64,000 bases of DNA from Chromobotia macracanthus. Its lineage: Eukaryota; Chordata; Actinopteri; Cypriniformes; Botiidae. Where the stretch lies: positions 992,001 through 1,056,000 of the forward strand of contig JAZGTH010000072.1 in the NCBI GenBank assembly GCA_036877525.1, written 5' to 3'. Of the stretch, positions 12,784 through 23,900 are shown one piece after another. The first letter of the stretch is position 1, and every line of letters begins with the position of its first letter. Below the pieces are notes generated by a model, which was given only the letters and a program-made list of their open reading frames with translations, had not been told where the DNA came from and searched no databases. The position numbers and the translations under genes are program-made.

Positions 12784-12822
12784 GTCTCTCTCACTCCTTC
12801 TCTCCTTCTCTCTCTCTCTCTA
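12340..12822 (+). repeat. Long (CT)n polypyrimidine microsatellite
   Basis: This is about 483 bp of almost pure CT interspersed with CTTT, CTCC and CTGT variants, so the complementary strand is polypurine. Long open frames in all registers (Leu/Ser-rich on plus, Arg/Glu-rich on minus) arise only from the repeat and are not genes. A short GT tract follows near 12866-12887. Confidence 0.97.
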
Positions 12823-13501
12823 GGCTGGACACTATGAGTCATTCTTGTGAGTCATGTGCTTTGTGGTGTGTGTGTGTGTGTGTGTGTAAATAGGAGAAGT
12901 ATGGAAAAATGAATGTCAAATAAGGAACCAAAGAGGGAAAAGCTCTAAAATGTATATGTTATATATGTTGTATAAAAACGTGCTGCTTCGTTTATTGCAA
13001 CATATATCGCGCTACTGTGAAGTGCAGTTCCAACATATGACCAGGGGTGTCAGTGTTGTCACATTTTACAGGGCTTGCTCAAGGACGTACATAAGAAATT
13101 TCTCTGCATAGTTTAATCTTTTAAATCTTTTTCATTTCTCCTTGCCTGATATGCTGTTTTGTTTTATTGCAGAGCTAAACATATCATATTCTGCGGTGTT
13201 AAATCTATTCTTCCATGAAGGAAGTCCAGCAGTGAATATTCACCGGTAACAGGAAATAAACAAGTGAATTGTTGTACTTATGAATGGCAAAACATCTTCA
13301 TCAAAATGTGGTTCATGAGGTCAGTTTGTCACTCCTACGCAACACACAAGAACTCTGTGATTGCACAAGCCAAAATCACTAATAACAACTTGTGTATTAC
13401 AAAGTGTATTCCTTATGAATTAAATTGTCCTTTTCTGACAGCTTGAGGCCAACAGGAGGAAAAAACAGCATCATGAGATTGAAAAAGAAGCACAGAGTGC
13501 T
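12823..13501. other. Intergenic between CT and GA tracts
   Basis: Single-copy-looking AT-rich sequence. Only short ORFs are present (for example 60 codons at 13264-13446), with no recognisable protein features. Confidence 0.5.
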
Positions 13502-13535
13502 AGAGAGAGTGAGAGAGAGAGAGAGAGAGAGAAAG

Positions 13536-13573
<38 letters not shown>
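13502..13573 (+). repeat. (GA)n polypurine microsatellite
   Basis: About 72 bp of GA repeat, the reverse-complement sense of the CT tract 680 bp to its left. Confidence 0.95.
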
Positions 13574-13576
<3 letters not shown>

Positions 13577-14139
13577 TGCATAGACACAGGAGACCCAGCC
13601 AGCTCACACTGATGTTGGAGTAAACAGCTTCATTTCCCTAGCAACATGGCATCAGCCAGGCGTTTAAAGAGACAGGAGCCAAATTCACCACTCAGGTATC
13701 CCAGAGTGCATATTAATTTAAGAAATTATTATTTTTTGCTCAATTTCCATTTAAGACTTTTACCGTGGTACTTTGATATAGCCTATAAACAGAGTACTGA
13801 CTGAATGTCATATTCATAATCATTATATTTACGTGGTATTCTAAAGTACAAAAAAGAATGACAATTTTAGAAAGAATGGTAATTACAAAACATTAAATTA
13901 CCAGGTTCATGACCAAAAACCATGTTTATGTCGTGATCCCCTATAAAAAAATATAGTATATCCACAGGAATTTTTAATGAGTGTCTGTAATTTTATACCA
14001 ATTCATGCACCAATGTACATCTGAACTGTGATGTATCAGTCTGCACTCATTTAACAAGTGTAAAAATTCTTTCCTGTGGTATGAAGACTGGACTGTCAGG
14101 TGTAATCTGCCACTGATGTTTGACTACTGCACTGTGTTG

Positions 14140-16160
14140 CAGGTAAAATAACACCAAGGGACAACAGAGGAGGAGGTGGGAAGAGGAAGGAAAAGCAGAG
14201 AAAGGGCTTGGAATACAGATGAGCAGAGCGGAGGTGGGAAAGGCAGGGAGTTTTCTGTAGGTGAATTCAGAACACCAGGGGGTTTTTCCATGCCCCCTCA
14301 TTTATACATCCATCCCTCTCTCTCTGTCTCTCTCTCTTTCTGTCTTTTTCTCTCCCCCGCTCTCCATTGGGATGTCAAGGGGAGGTGGGTGATTGGCTGC
14401 AGCCAACTTTTAAAAGTAATGAGAGAAGAGGTGGATGATAGTGAAGGAGGGATGAAGTGATCCAGGTGACACATGGGAAAAAAGAGACAGTGATTAATAT
14501 GAGAATTAAATGAAGAGGTGGAAATGTGTGAGAAGAATGAGCAATGCAGAGAGAGTGCAGTGAGAAGATCCAGGCAGAAGGTAGAGGGAGAAAGAAAATG
14601 AGGCAAGGGAACAGAGAGATAGCAGAGGTATAGAAACAATGACATATGTATCCCATAACCACTGAAAGCTTTTTAATGTTTAATTCACATAAAAGCTCTT
14701 GGGAGGAGGAAGTACAGAAGAAGAAGAAGAAGAAAGAGAGAAATTCTGCACTCCCCATGAAGCAAAAGCAGTGTTTAATTTACAAGCTGCTCAGATTATG
14801 TACGTCATGAGTTTAGTTATAAAATAAGACAGTAATTGTCCACAACTCTTGTTGATTCTAAGATTTACGCTATATGTATGTGCATCACATAGCATAGCAT
14901 AGCATAACCTAATGTATTTAGATTAAGTGATGTATACATTTTTTCAGTCTGATCATTACAAGTTACTTTTTTTGGTATACCTGTAGTTAGATTAATATTA
15001 CAGATTATTTACTGTAAAATTAATGAAACAACCTAATAAATTGTAAGTTATACTAATAACTAAGTTATATTAACTTAAACTAACTAAGGTTCGAACCATG
15101 CAGGTATAACTCCTTAAGGTAAAAACTGCACATTTGTACTTTTTTATTGTACAGTGTATTGTACAGTACATTTTGTATATTGTGTTCTTCTGTCACTGTG
15201 ACTGCAATGTTGGTGGACCACGCACCCAAGATTTCCACCCACAGTCACACTGCTGCATTTGGTGTAGTAACAATGCAGTTGTTTTAACTGTGTATCTGAC
15301 AGGTATTGGTCACACTGTAGTCACACAGCAGTCCAGGTGTCAACAGATCTCTCTCTTTTGATGTATAATGAATGAACTTTTTACTTGTAACTGTGAGTGT
15401 GTCGGGTGATATGGGTGGGTGTGGTAGGTGGAATACGAACGGTGGGCTGAGGTTGTGCGTGTGTAAATGAACACGCGGGGGCGGAGGGGGTTTTACCAAT
15501 CAGAACCCTCTTGCCTCTCGCTCGTCCATTTTTTTTCTCTCTTTCTCTTCAGCCAACCTCATTATATGCAAGTCAGACATGCAATCAGAGAGAAAAAACG
15601 CAAACTAGACTCAGGCAAGCAGGGATTTCTGCATGAGTCAGAGAGAGATAGAGAGCAAGAAAGAGAGAGAGACGTGGTGGGTGGATGGAGGTGAACAGAA
15701 GGGAAGCAGAAAGTAAGGGAGGGCTGTGGGTTTTTGTATTGATCTGAATGCATTCTGTGTGGTGATACAAAGCGAGATTAAAAACACTACAGAAAAGATT
15801 TTGTTAGATGGTGAATGGAAGGCAGAGGGCAAATTGAGCTACTGTCATAGACCCCAGACAGTGAGTTTCGCTTTTGAATGGAATAAGTCTTTCAAAAATT
15901 CTGATATCGTTATCAGTGTTGGTTGCAAATTGAACAGCATCTGCACAAGTGGGAAGAGAAAACAATACAGTGACAATGAGGAGAGACACGCGAGAAGAAG
16001 CGAGAGAAAAGAGAGAGAGGGAGGTGACAGTTTCTGTGGGGGCGATTACACTGGGAGAGGGAGGAAGAGAGCATGAAGAGAGGGTGGGCGGAAGTGACAA
16101 CGTAAAGGGGGGGGGGGAGAACGAGAGAGATAGAGAAAGAGAGAGAGAGTAGATGACAAA
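14140..16160. other. Purine/pyrimidine-skewed intergenic region
   Basis: Repeated stretches of strand-asymmetric purine-rich sequence (for example 14160-14260, 14440-14640, 15630-15720, 15950-16150, with a short poly-G at about 16107) alternate with CT patches (14310-14370, 15535-15550). The many ORFs here are low-complexity. No gene is recognised. Confidence 0.6.
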
Positions 16161-17560
16161 ATTCAGCATTCTTGTTTTTTTACGAAAGCTTAACAGACAG
16201 CACATTGCAAAATATGCCCACACGTGATCACCAACAACCTGTCTCTATGAAATCACACAAGGATATATTTGAAATCAAACATTATTGCTCTGTGATAATC
16301 GTACGGCTATATGTACATGAACACAAGCTCAGAATTGCTCAAAATGATTACCTGGCAATGCACTCTACAGCATACAATCCAATGAAAACCTCATGGCTGT
16401 TAAAAGCTCATAAACAAATATGAATCAAATAGGCCATCGATGCAGAGAGGAGGCAGAGATGACAAAAAAAGAACTTCTGATGAGGAGATACATGGGCCTC
16501 TGAAAATAGAAACGGAAGTGAACGCAACCTCCCAAAAAGTCTCCCTCAGTTATTTTCTCCTCTGATCTGAAATAAAAAAGACTGAATTCTCCATTGAGCT
16601 TCCTGCAATCTGTGATGTGTGTGTTATTTTCTGTATTTAAAGAATAGCACAGCACGTGTTTGCTCAAAAGACCCTGTTGAAGTTCAAGTGAAGGTTATGT
16701 AAAACTAGTTAAAGAAAAAACAATGAAACAAATATAGTACAGAATCTCAAACAAAAGCTAATAAATGTCTTTGTTTTCTATATACACGTTGTGTATTATT
16801 AATCTAACAGGCTTTATGTAAATCTTACTGTAATTTATACTGTACAAATACAATTCACACCAATACACACAACATATTCTGCATGTACTATACATGTATA
16901 CTGTGTGCACGAAAATACAATACGGTTTTTCGTATCGTTCTCAGTTATTGTGTTACTCTGATAGTACAGCTATTAGTCAGACACTGAGAGAACAAAGTGA
17001 CTTTGGATCAGACTGCTACAATTTATTTGTATACATGTAATCATGATAACTAATGTGATTAAAGTATACATATACACCACTTAGAATCATGATAATGGCT
17101 TAGTATTTATGATGAAATATGATTAACCCATACTTTGTAATCATTGTGATACACTCCTGGTGCGACAACTTACCACATATAGTGTCAACAGATGTTCAAT
17201 GAATTGCATCCTAGGCATTAATGGTGGAAATATTTTATATCTTCTGTGTAGCCAGTACTTTCAGGTAGTTGCATATGCTGAAATTGAAAATATCTAATAA
17301 TATTTTGAAAATAAAGTAGAACATAGAACTACTTCATACTAGGAGTAAAACACGTTCATTAATGGGCTACATGTCTTAATTTCAATCTAAAAAGGAATAA
17401 AGTGACCAGATTTATAATGTACTTTTTCTAGCTTATTACAAAATATGCCAGTGTGTGGAATGAACACATAAAAAAATGTGTGCAAGCATATGGAATATAT
17501 GTATATGGAATATTTTTAATGCCAAATTGTTCAAATAACATCCCTTATCAGGTTCTGTAA
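16161..17560. other. AT-rich intergenic sequence
   Basis: No coding exon, RNA gene or clear repeat family is recognised; the base composition is typical of the window. Confidence 0.5.
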
Positions 17561-17564
17561 GAGC

Positions 17565-18080
17565 ACAGCGTTTGGAAAGTTGGAGAATTTGCAAACTTCT
17601 TGGGGACGTACCCTTTGCGGGGGCAAGCGGTGGATTCCGCAGTCTTGATCATCCCACGTTCAGGAGAGAAGATACCCGTCTGACACGTTCATTACGTCTC
17701 AGGGTTCCCCACAACACCAAAGTTGGTCATGAGGACGTAGACTACCGGTTGTACGATGCACTTCGACACTTGTATCGATTTAGGGAGGCTAATCAATACT
17801 ATGCCGTTACGACTGCTTTCCATTGACGTCTGTCTGAGTAACTAATGCGAAAACGCATCAACTTGTGGATGATTCAGCGACGTGATGCGCTGAGAGATTG
17901 TCGACATAACGGTGCGCCGTGATCAAAGTCTACCCATTACAGATATGAAATGATAAGTTAAACAGCCCTTGCACTAAAACGCTACACTGTGGGAATCAAA
18001 GGGCGAGCTATGCACAAAAATATAGACTCCGATGGCATGATTGACTGCGATATACGCTACACATCCGTGCAAGTGTAATA
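17565..18080. other. Compositionally anomalous, CpG-undepleted tract
   Basis: By eye I count about 33 CpG dinucleotides in roughly 510 bp at about even base composition, close to random expectation, whereas both flanks have almost none. One 84-codon open frame (17572-17826, plus) begins at TTG, has no ATG start, and matches no family I recognise. After its stop the same frame is broken repeatedly. Options are a distal part of the mir-212/132 CpG-rich promoter zone, a recent insertion, or an old unmethylated element. Confidence 0.45.
17824..17831 (+). promoter_or_regulatory. CRE-like motif TGACGTCT
   Basis: Matches 7 of 8 positions of the CREB palindrome TGACGTCA. It lies about 0.75 kb upstream of the first proposed TATA box of the miRNA host transcript. 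It may be chance, because the surrounding tract is CpG-rich. Confidence 0.3.
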
Positions 18081-18481
18081 AAGACATTGAACCGAAAGCT
18101 CAGGGGTTTATAAAAGTAGAAGAACTGAATCAGAATACTGGATGTGTTTGTAAATCGAACCGGAACATATAAGATATATTAAAAATATATTTAATAAATG
18201 TAAATAAAATACATTTCCACAATTTGAACGTCCTTTTTGACCAAACACATTGACTATACTTTTCGTTTCGTTCAACAGTCTGTTAATTGTCATTGGCCGG
18301 TCCTTAACGTGTTTAGCTACATGCCTTGGGAGTCTAAATGAGAGAAAAAGGAAGGAGGACACAGGGGGTGTATATAAATAATCACTCTGTGCTGGTTTAG
18401 TTGTGCTCCGTGAGCTTTGTGAAAATTCAGACCTCCACTTGGTCTTTATAAATAGCAGCCCCGTTGACAAAACTCCGTCAA

Positions 18482-18580
18482 TGACGTAGTGCGCGCACGT
18501 AGTTGAGTAGGTGATGCTTTTTAGTGAATGAGTCCCCCTCCCTCTCCATCTTACTAGTACTATCAGATCTCTATAAAAAG
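18482..18580 (+). promoter_or_regulatory. Putative mir-212/132 promoter: CRE half-site plus TATA box
   Basis: TGACGTAG at 18482-18489 is followed by the CpG-rich GCGCGCACGTAG and then TATAAAAAG at 18572-18580. Mammalian miR-212/132 transcription is CREB-dependent, so a CRE about 90 bp upstream of a canonical TATA box fits. A second TATA-like stretch (TATATATAAACC) lies at about 18713-18722 and could drive a shorter transcript. CGTCA half-sites also occur at 18775 and 19601, and TGACGTG at 19570. Confidence 0.5.
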
Positions 18581-19969
18581 CGCACCGTAGATGGAAAAAC
18601 GGCGGAGAGCTGCTTGTTTCTACCAGGAAAAGGAGACAGGACGAGTGTAGACCCCTATGGAGACGTTCAGGCGAGAAAGAACCGGCCGGTTGAACTTCTC
18701 CATACGTAGTTATATATATAAACCAGTGGGAACCGAGCTATCCTACTGGAGCACCAGCAATCCTACCGGACAGCCGTCATAAACCCTATTCCATTTTTCA
18801 GGAGGAGTCCTACATTTCAAGGTAAGAAGGATTTGACACGTTTGGTTTAAATAGGCAAGGACTTGAATCCTTTAGGAAAGACTTAAAGGTAAATTCGCAT
18901 TTCCAGCGTCAGAAAGTCTTTTGGTTCACATGACATTATTAAACACTGTGCGGCATATTGCAGATGATATGAAACTTACTGCAGTGTGACTCACTTTTTC
19001 GCACGTGGGCAGCATGAGGCTCTTTTCATTAAATGGAAATATGTATGAAAAAGACTGAAATGGCTGGATTTTACCAGCTAAACGAATGCATGTAAAACAA
19101 AATCCTTATGTAATGACTACATTCATAACGCTTGGGTTTGTATTATTCGTCATCCAGTGGCATCCTTACGGACGGACCATTTTAGGATCATAAAACTGTA
19201 TTGACAAAATGTAAAAATAAAACAAATCATAACGTAGGTATTAATAAACGCGTTTGTGGGCAATAAGTGAATCATTTAATGTCGCTTGCATCCGTCAATG
19301 AGCAAATGTACAATGAGCCCCGCTCGTCGCTATTCATTCTCTCGTCTATGCGTGACACCGGGAGATTTCCGGTGAAAACCGCCGTCGTACACCTTTCTTT
19401 AGACTCCCATCCCCTTCCGGTTTATGCCCTCGTACCTCAACTAACCATCCTTTGATTATAGTTGTTATATTCAACAGAGTCGTGCTTTTTACCTTCCTCC
19501 TTCCCCCCCTCTTGAATGTAGTTTCCTTCCTCCCTACCGTTTCCGTTTACCTTTTCTACACAGAGGCTATGACGTGTTTCAGGCGCTGAAGTCAGGCCTG
19601 CGTCACTCTTGCGCACTTTGCGGATGATTCGCAGTCACCTACTGTAACCCTTTAAAGAGACACACACTTAAATGACTGCAGTACAGACCTTTCGCTTTAT
19701 GCGGGGTTGTTTGGAGACGGAGTGGGCGTCCGCTTTTCATTCATATGGAAAAACCTTCATTTATTTGGATCTTGGTGGATGAATGACTATAACGTTGAAT
19801 TCGAATAGGCGACGCTAATTATATTAGTAAAACAATGATCAAACTCAGAGGAGAATCAGAGGTGCGATTCTTCACCTTGATAATAACTTAATGCATCATA
19901 AATGTTTTAGATTCAATGCCCTTCAGACTATGCGATGGCTGCTATGTTAATAAGGTTGTATTGCTGTGT

Positions 19970-19990
19970 ATCAGCACCATGGACAGCGCC
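19970..19990 (+). promoter_or_regulatory. RE1/NRSE element (REST binding site) upstream of mir-212/132
   Basis: The site reads TCAGCACCATGGACAGCGCC with a preceding A. That differs from the canonical 21-bp RE1 (TTCAGCACC-NN-GGACAGCGCC) only at its first base. It lies about 480 bp upstream of the mir-212 hairpin, within the putative host intron. The miR-212/132 cluster is known to be a REST target in mammals, and the sequence supports a conserved arrangement. Confidence 0.85.
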
Positions 19991-20451
19991 GCCCCGCCAC
20001 AAGCGCCCTTCAGACTGAAGGTGCCGAACGCGAACGAAATGAAGCACGCAAAAATGAATGTAATAAATGAAACAAATAGTCAGTAAAACGCAAAAGAGAA
20101 ACGTACAAGAAACGACGCTCATTTTAAAGGTATCTTCGCAACTGACCCAGCGGGAAGCAATGTTCCGTGGTCAAACCATGGCCTGTCTAATGCAATAACA
20201 GTAATGTGCATCTACAGCAGAAGTAATTCTAATAATCTGTGTCAGTTTTTACACCTCTGTACACTTTATGTCTACACTCAGTGTTTGATATGACTTTTTT
20301 GTTTTAGTTATAGATCAGACAGATTCTGTGCTTTTGTAATGCTTTACATTTGCTTCTCTTTAATTGCAGTAGCTGTTGTGTCTCTCCTGCCGAATACCTC
20401 CCGGTTTTACCCAGCATGCCTATAATGAGAGTCTTTACAGACTATGCCAGT

Positions 20452-20534
20452 ACTTCATGACCTTGGCTCTAGACTGCTTACTGCTTATGGAGTCCAACAG
20501 TACAGTAACAGTCTACAGTCATGGCTACTGAAGT
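20452..20534 (+). ncRNA. mir212: mir-212 precursor hairpin
   Basis: The mature 3p arm at 20506-20526 begins TAACAGTCTACAGTCATGG, with the miR-132/212 seed AACAGUC. The 5p arm at 20460-20482 begins ACCTTGGCTCTAGACTGC. The ends ACTTCA (20452) and TGAAGT (20529-20534) close the stem. It lies upstream of mir-132 on the same strand, as in other vertebrates. miR-212/132 act in neuronal plasticity and in CREB- and BDNF-responsive circuits. Confidence 0.96.
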
Positions 20535-20904
20535 CTGGTTCCAGCCCCCCGACTTACTGTGTAAAGACAGTGTCTTAGCTTCACAAGTATCACATTCATA
20601 AAAGACAGTAATTTAGAAGTTGGTTATGCAGAACTCTTTTTTTATTTTTATGTTTTCTTTGTCTGTTCTCTGACAAAATCAAATCAGATTGAATTTCATA
20701 TCTTTTGAGATCAGCACTCAGAACCCCCCCACACACATACATCACCAAAAATACTCTTCTGTGATGGCAAACAGTTGCGTATAACTGAGCCTGTATTGGG
20801 GGAGCCCCGTGCTATGGAGGCTTGGCGTTTCATCTAACAAGCCAATGAGATTGTGCTATTTCCAGTTACCATGCCAACACTCCCTCATCCCTACCTCTGC
20901 TGTC

Positions 20905-20982
20905 TCCATGGTGACCGTGGCTTTAGATTGTTACTGTAGCGACGGCATGTGGTAACAGTCTACAGCCATGGTCGCCAAGGGG
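20905..20982 (+). ncRNA. mir132: mir-132 precursor hairpin
   Basis: The mature 3p arm at 20953-20974 begins TAACAGTCTACAGCCATGG. The 5p arm at 20914-20935 begins ACCGTGGCTTTAGATTG. The hairpin lies about 370 bp downstream of mir-212 with the same seed, so the two probably come from one transcript. Precursor ends are approximate. Confidence 0.96.
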
Positions 20983-20999
20983 CAGGTGTCATAGCGACA

Positions 21000-23900
21000 A
21001 CAAGAAGCATCAAAGATAATTGTGACTAACAGGGTAAATTATATTTGATGTGTGTGACCACATAGCTGTAGTATGGTAAGGATTTTCTACAAACAGTTAC
21101 AGAATGATTTGATTTCTGAAAGTAGGTCAATGTCTCACCCTTCTAACACTTGTGAAAAAGCTTGCTATAAATATTTAAAAGCAAAAATTACAATGACTGT
21201 ATATTTGATTCTTTGAATTAGTACAAAGAATGAATAACAGTTGATTTTGTAATCAAGGGAATATGATCTGACTTCAAACTTTGTTTATGAATGATAATGG
21301 AAATCAAACAGCAATTATTTCTCAAACACTTATACATTATACAGTATGCACAGATTTACTAAACCTTATATACATTTTGCTATAATAATTTTTATACCGT
21401 ATTATAATATACCATTTTTCTTTATTTGCTCAGATGATACAGTAGGTTCCTTCATGGCCAAGTGACTCATTCTAATGTTGGGTGCCAATGATTGCTCCCT
21501 TCCCAGATAATTTCCTGTGGAACAGGCAGAAGTCAATTTAATGAATTTGAGATTTCCAGTAAGAGATGGAGTATGTTATGTAATTGATGACTTACATTTT
21601 CTTCAGGTTACTGGTGCTGTCTGTGATAACAGGGCAGGTGTGGTGCATTCAAATGTAATCAGGAAACACAAACTTGAAATGTATAAATAATATAATGTAT
21701 TGTATAATTTCCTTTCGCACTGCCGTGACATTCCGTATCGCAAAAGAATGACCCAAATATCTGAAAAAAGTCTAGCAGGCATATGTCGCCCTCTGGTGGA
21801 TAGAGACTGTAAATGCAGAATTCACTGTATGCCCTAGATATTTATTGTTGAATCCATTATAAAATGATGAAAAAGGTCAGTATTTATTTCAGTCTTTGTC
21901 TATTAATATTTTATAATGAAACTAAATTACATTAAATAAAGTTGCAGCATCCGAGGACAACAGATCTGGTTTTATTATTTCAAATAATATATTCTTAATT
22001 TCTTTTATTTTTTTTATTTTTTAAATGTCCATGGGTTTCCATTAAGATCATAAAGATTTTAAAACACTTATAGATCTACTTAAAATTATGTTCCAAAGGT
22101 GAATAAATTAGTATAGATCCAGACACAACAAATTTGTCGATGGTGGAGACTCTTTTCCCTACAAGTAAGAGACCATGTGCTGATATCTGAACCTCAACAC
22201 ATAAACTCTTACTGTTCAGGGCTAAGAGCTGCATTCAGAGCCACAATCATCAGACTTATTCATTTTACTAAGTTGTTGCAGTGCTTCAGCACAAAAAACA
22301 GGGACAAAAATATAATCTAGTTTAAAATGTACATGTATTGTCTTAATTAAAGTCTAAATTGAATTTTTAAATTCACTATATATCTGTTGTACAGTAACAA
22401 ACACCAGATAAACAGACACATTAAATGCAGCTAGAAGAAAGTAAAAATGATCACGATTTATCAGCTCCGCCTCCAACTGACCCACATGTGGCCCTGTACA
22501 CAGGCACCAGATGGAACAGCTAAACCACAAGTATTCCTTCCACCAAAACCTGAGATATCACTGATATCACAGATATTTACTGCCCACTGAGTACTTACTG
22601 CAAGGAAAAAAATAATAAATTAATTCATTAATAGAAAGAACAGAGGAATTTTGGCTCTCATCTTGGTACACACTGTCCACATAAACAGCAAAACCATGAA
22701 GTGACGGAACTGCATGTTTAGATCAGACAGGAAATAAATAATAAGCAACTCAAAGGAAAGGAAAAAGTCAACATGCTGAGTCATAAAACTAACCCATAAC
22801 ATGCCTCATGAGGTTTATTGTGATGCATAGAAATCAAACAGCACTTACTGTTCCACTTTACCACTGACATACAACTGTTCACCACTTTAAAGTTATAAAA
22901 ACACCCTCACTTTTCACATTTTTTCCCCTTAAGTATCACAGTCTTAAGTATCTCTAATGCCTGCTTTTAAGTATCAAACAAACAAATAACAATATACAGC
23001 AAACAAACATGTAACAATTATTATTTGGCAAAACTGAATTGGAGACCAGTCTCATGTGTTTTTTAATAGTAAACTGAACTGTAATTTTATGCAAATACCT
23101 TGTGTAGCAGAAACAACACTAATATTAGACATGTTTGATTTTTGCTTTTTGTGCTACAGTAGTGCAGCAAAATCTATGCCTGTTTTACTCTCCTGCTCTT
23201 TGTTTGTAAATATGGACCATGTGCTTCATCACAGTGACATCAGAGTGACATCAATTGTCCTTCAATGTAAAATCTAGTTCAGTGCTAGTCTCTGTATCAC
23301 TTTCATTAGTCAGTCCAGTCACACCAGTGAAGCAATTTTATCCCAATGACCTCTTCACCATAACAGATTTCTTTTAATTAAGTTTGATGTACTCCTCTGA
23401 AGAAATCTCATAGTTATTAACCTTCATTTTAACGTGTCACTCTACTTGAAATATCAGGTCTTTTGACCCAATCAGGTCAACATTTTGTATGCCTTTCATT
23501 TTCTTATTCGTTTCCTCTTCGTTTCCCTCCTCCCTTGTGCTCTTTGCTTCTTTATTAATTTGAATTCAATTCTTAGCTGAACTCACATCTAAAACTCACT
23601 TTTTAATATATTTTACTGTACATGTATTATGTTGCTTACATCAGAGACATCAACACCAAACTGCAGTATACACAGGATACAAAAGGATGTTTTATAGCAA
23701 TAAAAATGTGGAAGATCACTGCAGCTAGTTTAACATATTGACTTCAGCAGAAACCCTACTCTCTCCAGCTACTTTGCAAACAGTTATTCTGCAAAATTTA
23801 AAGCAAATATAGACATAAATATAGATTTATAACAAATATATGCACCTATACTGCAAAAACCTGCTTCTAAGAATTAATGCAACCCTGAAATAAAAACACA

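Larger units (their letters stand above)
18600..21940 (+). ncRNA. Putative primary transcript hosting mir-212 and mir-132
   Basis: Inferred non-coding host RNA. The first exon would run from about 18600 or 18745 to 18821, ending in TTTCAAG with the strong donor GTAAGAAG. A good acceptor (TTCTCTTTAATTGCAG) ends at 20369, about 80 bp before the mir-212 hairpin. If that splice is used, both hairpins lie in the second exon; without it they are intronic or in an unspliced primary transcript. AATAAA at 21935-21940 is a possible 3' end. No convincing ORF is present. The exon structure is sequence-based inference without transcript support. Confidence 0.4.

Noticed and set aside
12265..12842. Three long overlapping ORFs (171-190 codons) on both strands
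   Set aside because: They are translations of the CT/GA microsatellite (Leu/Ser or Arg/Glu only) and have no gene features.
17572..17826. 84-codon plus-strand ORF in the CpG-rich tract
   Set aside because: It starts at TTG, has no ATG and no recognised homology, and the frame is broken right after its stop; kept only as a compositional anomaly.
22280..22310. TTCAGCAC followed by GGGACA, RE1-like
   Set aside because: Half-site spacing and the right half do not fit canonical or accepted non-canonical RE1 forms.
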